Source of the DNA: Roseburia sp. CAG:10041_57
Lineage (GTDB): Bacteria > Bacillota > Clostridia > Lachnospirales > Lachnospiraceae
Direction of reading: 5' to 3'
DNA: 64,000 nt
Assembly (NCBI GenBank): GCA_001916965.1
Contig: MNTL01000002.1
Coordinates: forward strand, 62,001-126,000
Made by a program: the position numbers and the translations under genes. Numbering within the stretch: position 1 is the first letter of the stretch; the number at the start of each line of letters is the position of its first letter. Below are positions 33,426 to 41,043 of the stretch, piece by piece. The notes under the pieces are model-generated. The model worked only from the letters and a program-made list of their open reading frames with translations. It did no database searches and was not told where the DNA came from.

Positions 33426-34364
33426 TTAGAACAAGCCCCTGATATCATATATTCTGCCGTCGGTGGCATGGAAGCGATAGATATTTGGGGATGCATTTTC
33501 ATGTATCATGTAGTAGGAACCGTCGAAGTACGATATGAAATAGGGGGTACCGTTGTTGCCGAAAAGGTGATACAGGTTTTCAAAGCTGCCTGTGGTGAAG
33601 TCCTCCAGTGTTCTTGCACGTAATACGGTGGAAGCGGATAGGTCATATTGGAGATTGGTGGACACTGTAAGAAAGAAATATCCGTCTACAATACTGATCT
33701 GTACCATTCCTGCGATATCGGGCGAGACCGGATAGGTCTGGAGAACCTCGAAGGTGGACTTATCGACCATCATGATACTGCTCAGCTCCACGGCCGGGAA
33801 CAGGATTACATCGCCTGCTATTGTGAAAGAACGCACATAGCAATGCGCCAGCTCAGGGATTGCCTTTATCTCCAGAAGCTGCAGGGACAGGGAGTCACCG
33901 ATTCGCTGATAAATATACATTTCACCTGTCATAGAGCTCCATGCGTAGAACAGTTTATCAACGGGATCATAGCTGACATAATGAGGACGGACACCGACAT
34001 TTTCAAAGGTCTGAAGGAGTCTGAAGCTGTCATAGCCCTTTGCAAATGTAAGAATCCGGTCATTTTCCGTATCGGTGACCATGTAAATGTCGCCATCACT
34101 GCATAAGGCATGAGGCTCCTTCAACTTTCTGGTCATGACATTCCAGTCGCGAAGCTCTCTGGAGAGATCATCGGAATAAATGATTTGATTATGATTGGAA
34201 TCTACAATATAATAGGTATTGTTGATTTTGGTAATCTGTGTAGGCATCAACAGATAGGAATAACCGTTGGAGGCAGCAGATACCTGCAATGCCGGCTGGC
34301 TGCACAGAACCGGCAGAAGAACCAATGCCGTTAGTTTTTGCAATATATTCTTTATACGATACAT
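33426..34364 (-). CDS. Secreted beta-propeller-like protein of unknown function
   Basis: 312 residues from the ATG at 34364 (GAGGTGGG just upstream). A classical signal peptide with likely cleavage after VSA. The mature protein has repeated beta-hairpins of the type YYIVDSNHNQIIYSDDLS, GDIYMVTDTENDRILTF and FYAWSSMTGEMYIYQ, as in six- or seven-bladed propellers (NHL/YVTN-like). No catalytic residues stand out. It is transcribed away from the SGNH-like gene, sharing a short promoter region. Probably a binding or assembly protein at the cell surface, related to the adjacent surface cluster. Confidence 0.7.
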   Translation of the reverse strand: MYRIKNILQKLTALVLLPVLCSQPALQVSAASNGYSYLLMPTQITKINNTYYIVDSNHNQIIYSDDLSRELRDWNVMTRKLKEPHALCSDGDIYMVTDTENDRILTFAKGYDSFRLLQTFENVGVRPHYVSYDPVDKLFYAWSSMTGEMYIYQRIGDSLSLQLLEIKAIPELAHCYVRSFTIAGDVILFPAVELSSIMMVDKSTFEVLQTYPVSPDIAGMVQISIVDGYFFLTVSTNLQYDLSASTVLRARTLEDFTTGSFENLYHLFGNNGTPYFISYFDGSYYMIHENASPNIYRFHATDGRIYDIRGLF

Positions 34365-34459
34365 AACCCACCTCGTAAATATATTATGATACATAAATGA
34401 TAGCATAGAGAAAGAGTCAGGTAAATAAATACTTTAAATCATACCAGGAGGAAAAAACA

Positions 34460-35275
34460 ATGAAATGCAGGAAACCAAAGAAAAATACCGGGATGCTGGT
34501 GTTACTTGGCATACTGACAGTAGTACTGCTGATTCTGGTTGTCATGACTTTCAGATTGAGCAGGAAGTCCCCAATACAGGAGTCACAGGAAACGACAGAG
34601 AGCTCAGAAGAGGAAAGCACACAGGCTGCTGTCGAAACGACAACGGCTGAGACAACCCAAGAGGAAACGGAGTCAGAGACAAGAGAAGAAGCAAAGCAGG
34701 ACGGATATATTATCATAGGTGACAGCCATGTCGTTGTGACGGATGGGCTTGGCTATGGTGTATATGGCTCTGCTGTGGAGGGCGTTGTCTATAATGAGAA
34801 TTTATTCTTTGTCCACACAGGTCTTGACCCTGTCATGGGAACCTTTGAATGGCTTAAGGGAGATGGTACGGCGCAGATACAGACTATTATAGAAGAGCAT
34901 CCGCAGATAGGGGACTGGAATATTATCAGCATACATGGAACGAGCATGGTTACCATGCCGGATATAGCCGTCCAGTATATAGATAATTATGAGAAGTGGA
35001 TAAATGACACCTTCAGCCGGTATCATGTGTATATGGTATCCATTCCGCCACTGGATGAAAAGGCATGGAAAGAGAAGCACCCGGATGTTCCAAGAGACAA
35101 CGAGAGCATCAAGGCTTTTAACAAACAGATCAAAGAAGCCTTCCCGGAGAATTATTTTGATTACTATGACTGGTTTCTGGAGCATGATGATTTTCAGGAT
35201 GAAATCCATTATACAGGCAAGACGTATTGTATGCTTTTTGATGAAATCATAAATAAAATCAAAACGCAATCTTAA
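34460..35275 (+). CDS. Membrane-anchored SGNH-like hydrolase
   Basis: 271 residues. One N-terminal membrane helix (about 11-31), a Ser/Thr/Glu-rich linker (40-80), then an extracellular domain with IIIGDSHVV (GDS motif, Ser at about 89) and a late DEIHYTGKTY (Asp-x-x-His), the two ends of an SGNH catalytic triad. IISIHGTSM and VYMVSIPPL fill the middle strands. Such enzymes add or remove acyl groups on polysaccharides. AGGAGG precedes the ATG by 9 bases. Divergent from the propeller-like gene and first of the plus-strand surface genes. Confidence 0.75.
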   Translation: MKCRKPKKNTGMLVLLGILTVVLLILVVMTFRLSRKSPIQESQETTESSEEESTQAAVETTTAETTQEETESETREEAKQDGYIIIGDSHVVVTDGLGYGVYGSAVEGVVYNENLFFVHTGLDPVMGTFEWLKGDGTAQIQTIIEEHPQIGDWNIISIHGTSMVTMPDIAVQYIDNYEKWINDTFSRYHVYMVSIPPLDEKAWKEKHPDVPRDNESIKAFNKQIKEAFPENYFDYYDWFLEHDDFQDEIHYTGKTYCMLFDEIINKIKTQS

Positions 35276-35292
35276 ATTTTTCTAAACTTAAA

Positions 35293-35335
35293 CACTTGTA
35301 TGGTAAAAACAACAATGTTATTATATATACAAGTG
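35293..35335 (+). promoter_or_regulatory. Promoter of the surface cluster, flanked by a 9-bp palindrome
   Basis: TTGTAT (35296-35301) and TATTAT (35319-35324) are 17 bases apart, with TGT before the -10. CACTTGTAT (35293-35301) covers the -35 and is mirrored by ATACAAGTG (35327-35335) at the start site. This looks like an operator clamping the promoter. Confidence 0.65.
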
Positions 35336-35436
35336 CTATTTTCAGAATTGTCAGTTAATGACATGTGAGAAAGCTCATTCAGTTTTACACCTGAATTGAG
35401 GATAAATAAAGAAATGTACAATTATGAGGAGGAATT

Positions 35437-35829
35437 ATGGCTTCATTAAAAGAATCCCTTTCTAAGGGAATTACCACAATTAATGTAAAGACCAACAGTT
35501 TTATGGAGGAGTCAAAATGTAAAACTTATATTTCGACTCTGGAAAAAGAAATTCAGATCTTAAAACAGAACATTGGAGAGACTGTATATGCTAAATCTGT
35601 GGCTGGTGAGAGCTATGAAGAGGAAGTAGCCGGGATGATCGGGCAGATTCGGGGCAAGTATGAGGAGATCGAGCAGCAGAAGGCAGCGATTGAACAGCTT
35701 GCAGTTCAGGAGAAGCAGATACTGGGTAATCAGTCCATGACAGTAAATATCAGATATTGTGCAAATTGCGGTGCCCAGAATGCGGCAAATTATAAGTTCT
35801 GCAGTAAATGCGGAAGCCCGCTGAACTAA
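35437..35829 (+). CDS. Coiled-coil protein with C-terminal zinc ribbon
   Basis: 130 residues. The N-terminal hundred are charged and helical (LEKEIQILKQNIGE, EEIEQQKAAIEQL), likely a coiled coil. The end has a zinc ribbon: two CxxC pairs in RYCANCGAQN and KFCSKCGSPL. No signal peptide, so cytoplasmic. The same ribbon type opens the larger membrane protein at 41044. AGGAGG precedes the ATG by 6 bases. First gene after the promoter at 35296; probably an adaptor for the following membrane proteins. Confidence 0.8.
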   Translation: MASLKESLSKGITTINVKTNSFMEESKCKTYISTLEKEIQILKQNIGETVYAKSVAGESYEEEVAGMIGQIRGKYEEIEQQKAAIEQLAVQEKQILGNQSMTVNIRYCANCGAQNAANYKFCSKCGSPLN

Positions 35830-35919
35830 TCATTACGCTACATATGTAACGCTGCTGTGATAAAGCAGAAAACAGCAGCAGTTAATTATGAGAAATAGAG
35901 AAAACAAGGAGAGAAAGTT

Positions 35920-37557
35920 ATGCAGTTTGATCCCATGACAGGAGAACCAATCGAGGAACAGCAGAATGAAGAAAATGTGCAGTTTGACCCTATGACAGGA
36001 GAGCCAATCAGCCAGACAGCTCAGGAAGAACAGCCTACAGGCGGCTTTGACCCTATGACAGGAGAGCCAATCGGCCAGACAGCTCAGGAAGAACAGCCCA
36101 CAGGCGGCTTTGATCCCATGACAGGAGAGCCAATCGGCCAGACAGCTCAGGAAGAACAGCCCACAGGCGGCTTTGATCCCATGACAGGAGAACCAATCGG
36201 ACAGACAACACAGCAGTCGGGCGGTTTTGACCCAATGACAGGAGCACCCGTAACACAGAAGCCAAAGAGCAAGGTTCCGGTTATCGTGGGAGCAGTAGCA
36301 GGCGTCATTGTACTTGTATTCCTTCTGGTATTTGGCGGAATTAAGTCAGGACTTTTCCTTGGCAAATCAGGCAAGGTTCTTTTGGCAGCAAACAATACAT
36401 TAAAGAAGATGCCTCATTTCGTAGAGACACTTGAGCCAATGCTTGGTCTGGTAGAGGACGAATTCACAGTAGAGTTCAGTGCGAAAGCAGATGGCGTAAA
36501 GATAGGTGGTTCTTTTATTAATGCAAGCAAGCAGAAGCAGGTAACAGCCAAGCTTGAATATGGCGGAGAGTCTATAGAAGGTCTGGCAGGTGTTGATTCC
36601 GACTCTTTGAAATTCCAGGTTCCTGATCTTTCCAAGAAGCTTTTTGTATACAATTACAAAAAAGAAAATACCGGATATATCGTAGATCTGATCGGTGACG
36701 AATATATTGATACGCTCAATTCTTCACTGGAGCAGCTCGTTTCCGGCAGCAAGGATACTGACAAGGCACAGAAGGACGTGACCAATGTTGTAATGAAGGA
36801 ATTAAAGAGCCTGAAATTCCAGTCTGCTGCCAAGGAAGAATTCACTGTAAACGACAAAGATGTTACGTGCAAAGGCTACGCGACAACAATTACCGGTGCC
36901 AACATATGGAATATCATTGATGGAAGTTATCAGGCATTGCTTGATAATTATCAGTCCGTAGGAGAAGCAGTAGATGTATTAGACAGCTATGGCGAAATCG
37001 AATCAGAGTTATCCTATCTGGAAGATGAACTGGATAATATGGAAGATATAGTTGTTACCTTCTATATCTATAAGAATCAGCTTGCAGCTATCGTCGTAGA
37101 GGACGAAGACTTTGATGATGATCTCCAGCTGTGCTTTGAAGGTGGAGACTACAGATTACAGAATATCACATTTAAGAGCGGTTCCTACAGAATCTCTATG
37201 AAGGGTTCTGATGATGGAACAAAAGAGAAATTCAAGCTTAGAGAGAAATATGGAACCAATGCATATGATCTTGGCAGCTTCGAGTATAACTACGAAAGCG
37301 GCAAGTATAAGATTGAGGTAGATGGCGAGGTACTCAGCGGTAAGCTGTACAAGGAAGGCAGGACACTGAATCTGTCTATTGATGGTCAGTATGATATCCC
37401 TGATATGGATTTTGCTGTTACCAGAGGTGCTAAGCTGCAGAAGTTCTCAGGAGACGAATTCGATATCGGTAATGCTGATGCAGACGATCTTTACGATCTG
37501 GTAGACGATATTACAGATGAATTAAGCGACTTTGATTATTTAATTGATCTTTTTTAA
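35920..37557 (+). CDS. Membrane protein with six FDPMTGEPI repeats and large extracellular domain
   Basis: 545 residues. The N-terminus is a cytoplasmic repeat tract: the nonapeptide FDPMTG(E/A)P(I/V) occurs six times, from residues 3, 22, 43, 64, 85 and 103; the middle ones are exactly 21 residues apart with a QTAQEEQPTGG spacer. One membrane helix follows at 119-140. The rest (141-545) is extracellular, with mixed alpha/beta segments of unknown fold and several EYGG/EFTV strands. I know no function. The repeats look like multivalent short linear motifs for a partner, perhaps the zinc ribbon or pseudokinase proteins encoded beside it. Confidence 0.85.
   Translation: MQFDPMTGEPIEEQQNEENVQFDPMTGEPISQTAQEEQPTGGFDPMTGEPIGQTAQEEQPTGGFDPMTGEPIGQTAQEEQPTGGFDPMTGEPIGQTTQQSGGFDPMTGAPVTQKPKSKVPVIVGAVAGVIVLVFLLVFGGIKSGLFLGKSGKVLLAANNTLKKMPHFVETLEPMLGLVEDEFTVEFSAKADGVKIGGSFINASKQKQVTAKLEYGGESIEGLAGVDSDSLKFQVPDLSKKLFVYNYKKENTGYIVDLIGDEYIDTLNSSLEQLVSGSKDTDKAQKDVTNVVMKELKSLKFQSAAKEEFTVNDKDVTCKGYATTITGANIWNIIDGSYQALLDNYQSVGEAVDVLDSYGEIESELSYLEDELDNMEDIVVTFYIYKNQLAAIVVEDEDFDDDLQLCFEGGDYRLQNITFKSGSYRISMKGSDDGTKEKFKLREKYGTNAYDLGSFEYNYESGKYKIEVDGEVLSGKLYKEGRTLNLSIDGQYDIPDMDFAVTRGAKLQKFSGDEFDIGNADADDLYDLVDDITDELSDFDYLIDLF
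35981..36247 (+). repeat. 63-bp tandem coding repeats (FDPMTGEPI)
   Basis: Nearly identical 63-bp units in the gene at 35920, most alike from about 35981 to 36195, plus a shorter last unit. Base identity between units is very high, indicating recent duplication or ongoing expansion/contraction by slippage. Confidence 0.85.
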
Positions 37558-37579
37558 AAAAATGGCAGGCTATGTATGG

Positions 37580-37603
37580 GAGGGAAATACTTATATTTCC
37601 CTC
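37580..37603 (+). terminator. Hairpin between repeat protein and pseudokinase genes
   Basis: GAGGGAAATA (37580-37589) pairs perfectly with TATTTCCCTC (37594-37603), followed by TTATTT. Partial terminator or RNA-processing site inside the operon. Confidence 0.6.
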
Positions 37604-37625
37604 TTATTTATGAGGAGAAAAGGAT

Positions 37626-39590
37626 ATGAGTATACGGTTGTTAAACAGTGGTGTGATCATTGGGGGAAAATATCAGATCACAGCCGCATTGGGAGGAAAT
37701 CCGGTAGGAATCACCTATGCAGGTACTGCAGTGCAGACTGCACAGAAGGTGATTATCAGAGAATTTATGCCGCAGGATTGCTGTGAAAGAGCGGCAGATG
37801 GAAGTATCATCAATGTAGCAGACGTTTTTGAACAGGAGAAGCAGAAATATATCGCAGGTGCAAAGATTCTTCTTGCCAATCCGGGACAGGCAGTGACACA
37901 GGTATATGAATTACTTGAAGAAAATGGCACTGTGTATACAATTATGGAATATGTGGAGGGAATCAGTCTGGATGCATATCTGACACAGAATAAGAACAGA
38001 TTCCCGGTAGGAAGAATACAGGTTTTGATACAGCCTCTCCTCGCTGATTTTGCTCGTTTACAGGAAATGGGCTTTATACATGGTAATATTTCACCAGACA
38101 ACCTGATTTTCAGTAATGCCGGAAGTCTGAAGCTGACAGGCTTTGGCTATGTACAGGGAAAGGTATCGCTAAAGTCTGATGCATATGCAACTGTCGAGAT
38201 GTTCCAGACACAGCAGCCAGTCAGTATGTCAGCAGATGTTTATGCTCTGTGTGCAAGTATATACAGATGTATTACAGGTGCGGCTCCACAGGAGGCTTAC
38301 AGGAGAATGAGTCAGGATATGCTTCAGAAGCCATCTGCCCTGGGAGTAGAGATACCGACCAGCACAGAAAGTGCATTGATGATGGGTATGAAGCTTTCTG
38401 CAAAGGAACGTTTTCAGGCAATGAAGGCTTTTGCAAGAGCCTTTGGTCAGGCACAGGCTGCCACACCTGAAAAGAAGAAGGGAGGCAATGGTGGAACGAT
38501 AGCACTTATTATCGTCGGATGTGTTCTTATAATAGGATTGGCTGTTGCTGCTTTCATACTGTTTGGACAGATGTCCGGAAAAGAGGCGGCTTCTGACAAT
38601 GACCAGACAGAAGCTACGACAGAGGCTTCTTCAGAGAGTACAACAGAAACGACAGAAGAAGGCTCAGAATACAATCAGCTGCTTTCAGAAGGACGATATG
38701 ATGAAGTGATCAATCAGATCGTTACGCTTTCAGAAACTGCCGATCTGCCGGATGCAATGAAGGAACAGTACTCACAGATTCTGCAGCAGGCATTGGAAGC
38801 GCAGTATTCTGATTTTGAGAGCAAGGTTGCAGACAGCAGGAATTCCAATGATTATGACGCTGTATTTTCACAGATTGCAGAAGAAGAGGATATGTATAAC
38901 CAGCTGCAGTCCAACAGTCTGGCGTCAGCGTATATAGATATGCAGAAGCTTACAGATAAACGTGATGAAATGAAGCATGCTCATGCAGAATATCTTATGA
39001 ATGATGCAATCTCCGCTGCAGCTGCCAAGCTTGATGAAAGCGGATTAAATGATGCAGCAGCGAAGTTGCAGGAGTATGCAGATGAGGGAATTATCACGCC
39101 GGAAGAGCTGGAAAAGAGCAGAGAAAGTGCTTATTCCACCTTTGTGATCGCCAAAATAACGGCTTTTAATAATGCAGGAACTGATGCGGAGACTATTCTG
39201 CAGTATATCAATACGAACCTTGCAAATACAGGCAATAACAGCAAGGTACTGGAATTCTGGGATTATTACAATGCGCTGCTTGGCAGAAATGTCATGGATG
39301 CTACAATCAGACATCAATCCGGAAACGGATATATTCTTGAGTACAGTAATTCAACTGAGCTGACAAGAGCAGATATTGATTATCTTTCACAGTACGAAGT
39401 GAAATTAGCAGTATATGAAATTTTTGCTAGACATGGCAAGATTTTCAGTGATCAGGCATTAAATGAGTATTTCCAGGCCTTTAACTGGTATCAGCCATCT
39501 TCTGACTTCGACGACAGCGTTCTGAATGAATATGAGAAGCACAACCTGGATTTACTGGTCAGCTATCAGAGAAGCATGGGATACAGATAA
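37626..39590 (+). CDS. Transmembrane pseudokinase with extracellular YARHG domain
   Basis: 654 residues. Residues about 12-275 have the bacterial Ser/Thr kinase fold, but catalytic positions are changed: the glycine loop is LGGNPVGITYAG; the ATP-binding Lys is Arg45 (VIIREFMP); HRD is HGN at 152-154 (IHGNISPDNL); DFG is GFG at 172-174 (KLTGFGYV). A membrane helix lies at 291-314, then a Ser/Thr/Glu-rich linker, a helical extracellular part, and at about 590-645 a YARHG domain (YEIFARHGKIF, then YFQAFNWYQP). So ligand sensing outside may be coupled to a non-catalytic kinase-like scaffold inside. No active kinase partner is visible in the window. Confidence 0.88.
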   Translation: MSIRLLNSGVIIGGKYQITAALGGNPVGITYAGTAVQTAQKVIIREFMPQDCCERAADGSIINVADVFEQEKQKYIAGAKILLANPGQAVTQVYELLEENGTVYTIMEYVEGISLDAYLTQNKNRFPVGRIQVLIQPLLADFARLQEMGFIHGNISPDNLIFSNAGSLKLTGFGYVQGKVSLKSDAYATVEMFQTQQPVSMSADVYALCASIYRCITGAAPQEAYRRMSQDMLQKPSALGVEIPTSTESALMMGMKLSAKERFQAMKAFARAFGQAQAATPEKKKGGNGGTIALIIVGCVLIIGLAVAAFILFGQMSGKEAASDNDQTEATTEASSESTTETTEEGSEYNQLLSEGRYDEVINQIVTLSETADLPDAMKEQYSQILQQALEAQYSDFESKVADSRNSNDYDAVFSQIAEEEDMYNQLQSNSLASAYIDMQKLTDKRDEMKHAHAEYLMNDAISAAAAKLDESGLNDAAAKLQEYADEGIITPEELEKSRESAYSTFVIAKITAFNNAGTDAETILQYINTNLANTGNNSKVLEFWDYYNALLGRNVMDATIRHQSGNGYILEYSNSTELTRADIDYLSQYEVKLAVYEIFARHGKIFSDQALNEYFQAFNWYQPSSDFDDSVLNEYEKHNLDLLVSYQRSMGYR

Positions 39591-39592
39591 AT

Positions 39593-40762
39593 ATGCGAAA
39601 GAGAAAAATGCGATACAAATGTGCAATGCTTTTTATGATCTGCTGTATCAGCAGCATGAGGGTGAATGCACAGGAAGATAAAATATATTATGTCAGACAG
39701 GATGGCACCGGTGATTTCACTTCCATACAGGATGGAGTCAATCAGGTGGAGGATGGTGCTGTTCTGATCATTACTCCCGGAGTCTACAATGAATCGGTCA
39801 CGGTGACAGATAAGACGATCAGGCTGATAGGAACGAACCGTGAGAAATGCATCATCATGGCAAGTGCGGAGAATTATCATAATATCCCGCTTACGATAGG
39901 CGCAGGAATGGTGAGCAATCTTACCATATACGGCAGAAATCTCAGTGGAGAATATATCCAGTCGGTCAGTCTCAATGAAAATACTGTATATGAATGGCAG
40001 GATACCTTTCCGGGCTATGCCATTCATATAGATCAGGATTATTCCTATGGCCGTGAGCTGATCATAGATAATTGTAAGGTAATATCGGACAGCAATCAGT
40101 GTGTTGGAATAGGATGCAGAGGGAAAAGCACAATACAGATCAGCAACAGTGAGTTGATCGCAAATGGACAGGGAGGCTGCATCTACCTTCATAATAATTC
40201 GAATCCCGAGCTGGATGGTGATGCACAGTTCATTATGAAGAACTGCAGGCTGATGAATTATAAATGCCCATATATTATAGCGCTGCATTCCATGGGAAAG
40301 AGCAATCCGCTGTATCTTACTTTTGAAAATGTAAAGGCTTCAACAGTTGCCTACGAGGATATGACGTGTTATAATACATGGAACGCAAATACATGGTTTG
40401 ATGTAAGAGCCTTACAGTCCTACGCTGTGAAACAATATTTGCAGGAAAACGGATATTATTCTGCTGCAGCAGGGCAGCTGCTGCATACATATAGTGTAGC
40501 GCAGAGAAGACAGTTTAGTGCTTCCTTACAGAATAATTCGCTGCTGAAAGAAAGGCCGGAGCTTGAGGAAGGGATTACGATACTCCAGTCCGATACGATA
40601 GGAAGAAGAACCGGAAGCAGTAGTACTGCCTGTCAGGTCATTGATATTGCAAATGCAGAACATGATGAGCAGGCAGACGGCTGGTGCGGCCTTTCAGGGA
40701 TCTATCTGACGCAGGAGAGCAAAAATAATACACTGATAGAAATGAACTATCCGCTGTTTTAA
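39593..40762 (+). CDS. Secreted pectinesterase-like beta-helix protein
   Basis: 389 residues, beginning 2 bases after the pseudokinase stop. A signal peptide (MLFMICCISSMRVNA) is followed by YYVRQDGTGDFTSIQDGVNQ and ITPGVYNESVTVTDKTIRLIG, the opening turns of a pectin methylesterase/parallel beta-helix. Further turns include IIDNCKVISDSNQC and ISNSELIANGQGGCIYL. The catalytic GxxDFIFG motif of true pectinesterases is not seen, so it may bind or act on another glycan. Exported, without a visible anchor. Co-transcribed with the membrane proteins around it. Confidence 0.78.
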   Translation: MRKRKMRYKCAMLFMICCISSMRVNAQEDKIYYVRQDGTGDFTSIQDGVNQVEDGAVLIITPGVYNESVTVTDKTIRLIGTNREKCIIMASAENYHNIPLTIGAGMVSNLTIYGRNLSGEYIQSVSLNENTVYEWQDTFPGYAIHIDQDYSYGRELIIDNCKVISDSNQCVGIGCRGKSTIQISNSELIANGQGGCIYLHNNSNPELDGDAQFIMKNCRLMNYKCPYIIALHSMGKSNPLYLTFENVKASTVAYEDMTCYNTWNANTWFDVRALQSYAVKQYLQENGYYSAAAGQLLHTYSVAQRRQFSASLQNNSLLKERPELEEGITILQSDTIGRRTGSSSTACQVIDIANAEHDEQADGWCGLSGIYLTQESKNNTLIEMNYPLF

Positions 40763-40775
40763 ACAGGAGGATGAG

Positions 40776-40922
40776 ATGTTTAATAAAACGAAAAAAATAA
40801 TTATAATCGTGATTGCTGTACTGGTACTGCTTGAAACTCTGGTATTGGGAAGCCTGATTGTCTATCGGGTAACGCAGAACAGCTACGAGCATTATATTGA
40901 GACAGCCGAAGAATATGAATAG
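40776..40922 (+). CDS. Small single-pass membrane protein (48 aa)
   Basis: A 48-residue protein: a short basic start (MFNKTKK), one long hydrophobic helix (about 8-30: IIIIVIAVLVLLETLVLGSL) and a Tyr/Glu-rich outer tail (NSYEHYIETAEEYE). AGGAGG at 40765-40770 sits 5 bases before the ATG, which supports expression. It lies between the beta-helix gene and the second zinc-ribbon gene. Possibly a small subunit or regulator of the neighbouring membrane complex; no family recognised. Confidence 0.7.
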   Translation: MFNKTKKIIIIVIAVLVLLETLVLGSLIVYRVTQNSYEHYIETAEEYE

Positions 40923-41043
40923 CGATAATTGATTAAAGGAAACAGGCATGAGCGCAGAGACAAGCCTATTCTGCATAAAAGACGTGCAAAGGAATGGGGT
41001 ATGGTACGCAAATGTTTGAATAAAAAGATGAGGAGAGAATGAG

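Noticed and set aside
35981..36247. Regular repeats as a CRISPR array
   Set aside because: The repeats are in frame, encode a clear peptide unit and have no unique spacers.
37544..37786. Plus-strand frame overlapping the start of the pseudokinase gene
   Set aside because: It spans an intergenic hairpin and overlaps a clear gene in another frame; no family match.
39593..40762. Active pectin methylesterase
   Set aside because: The family's opening turns are present but the GxxDFIFG catalytic motif is not.
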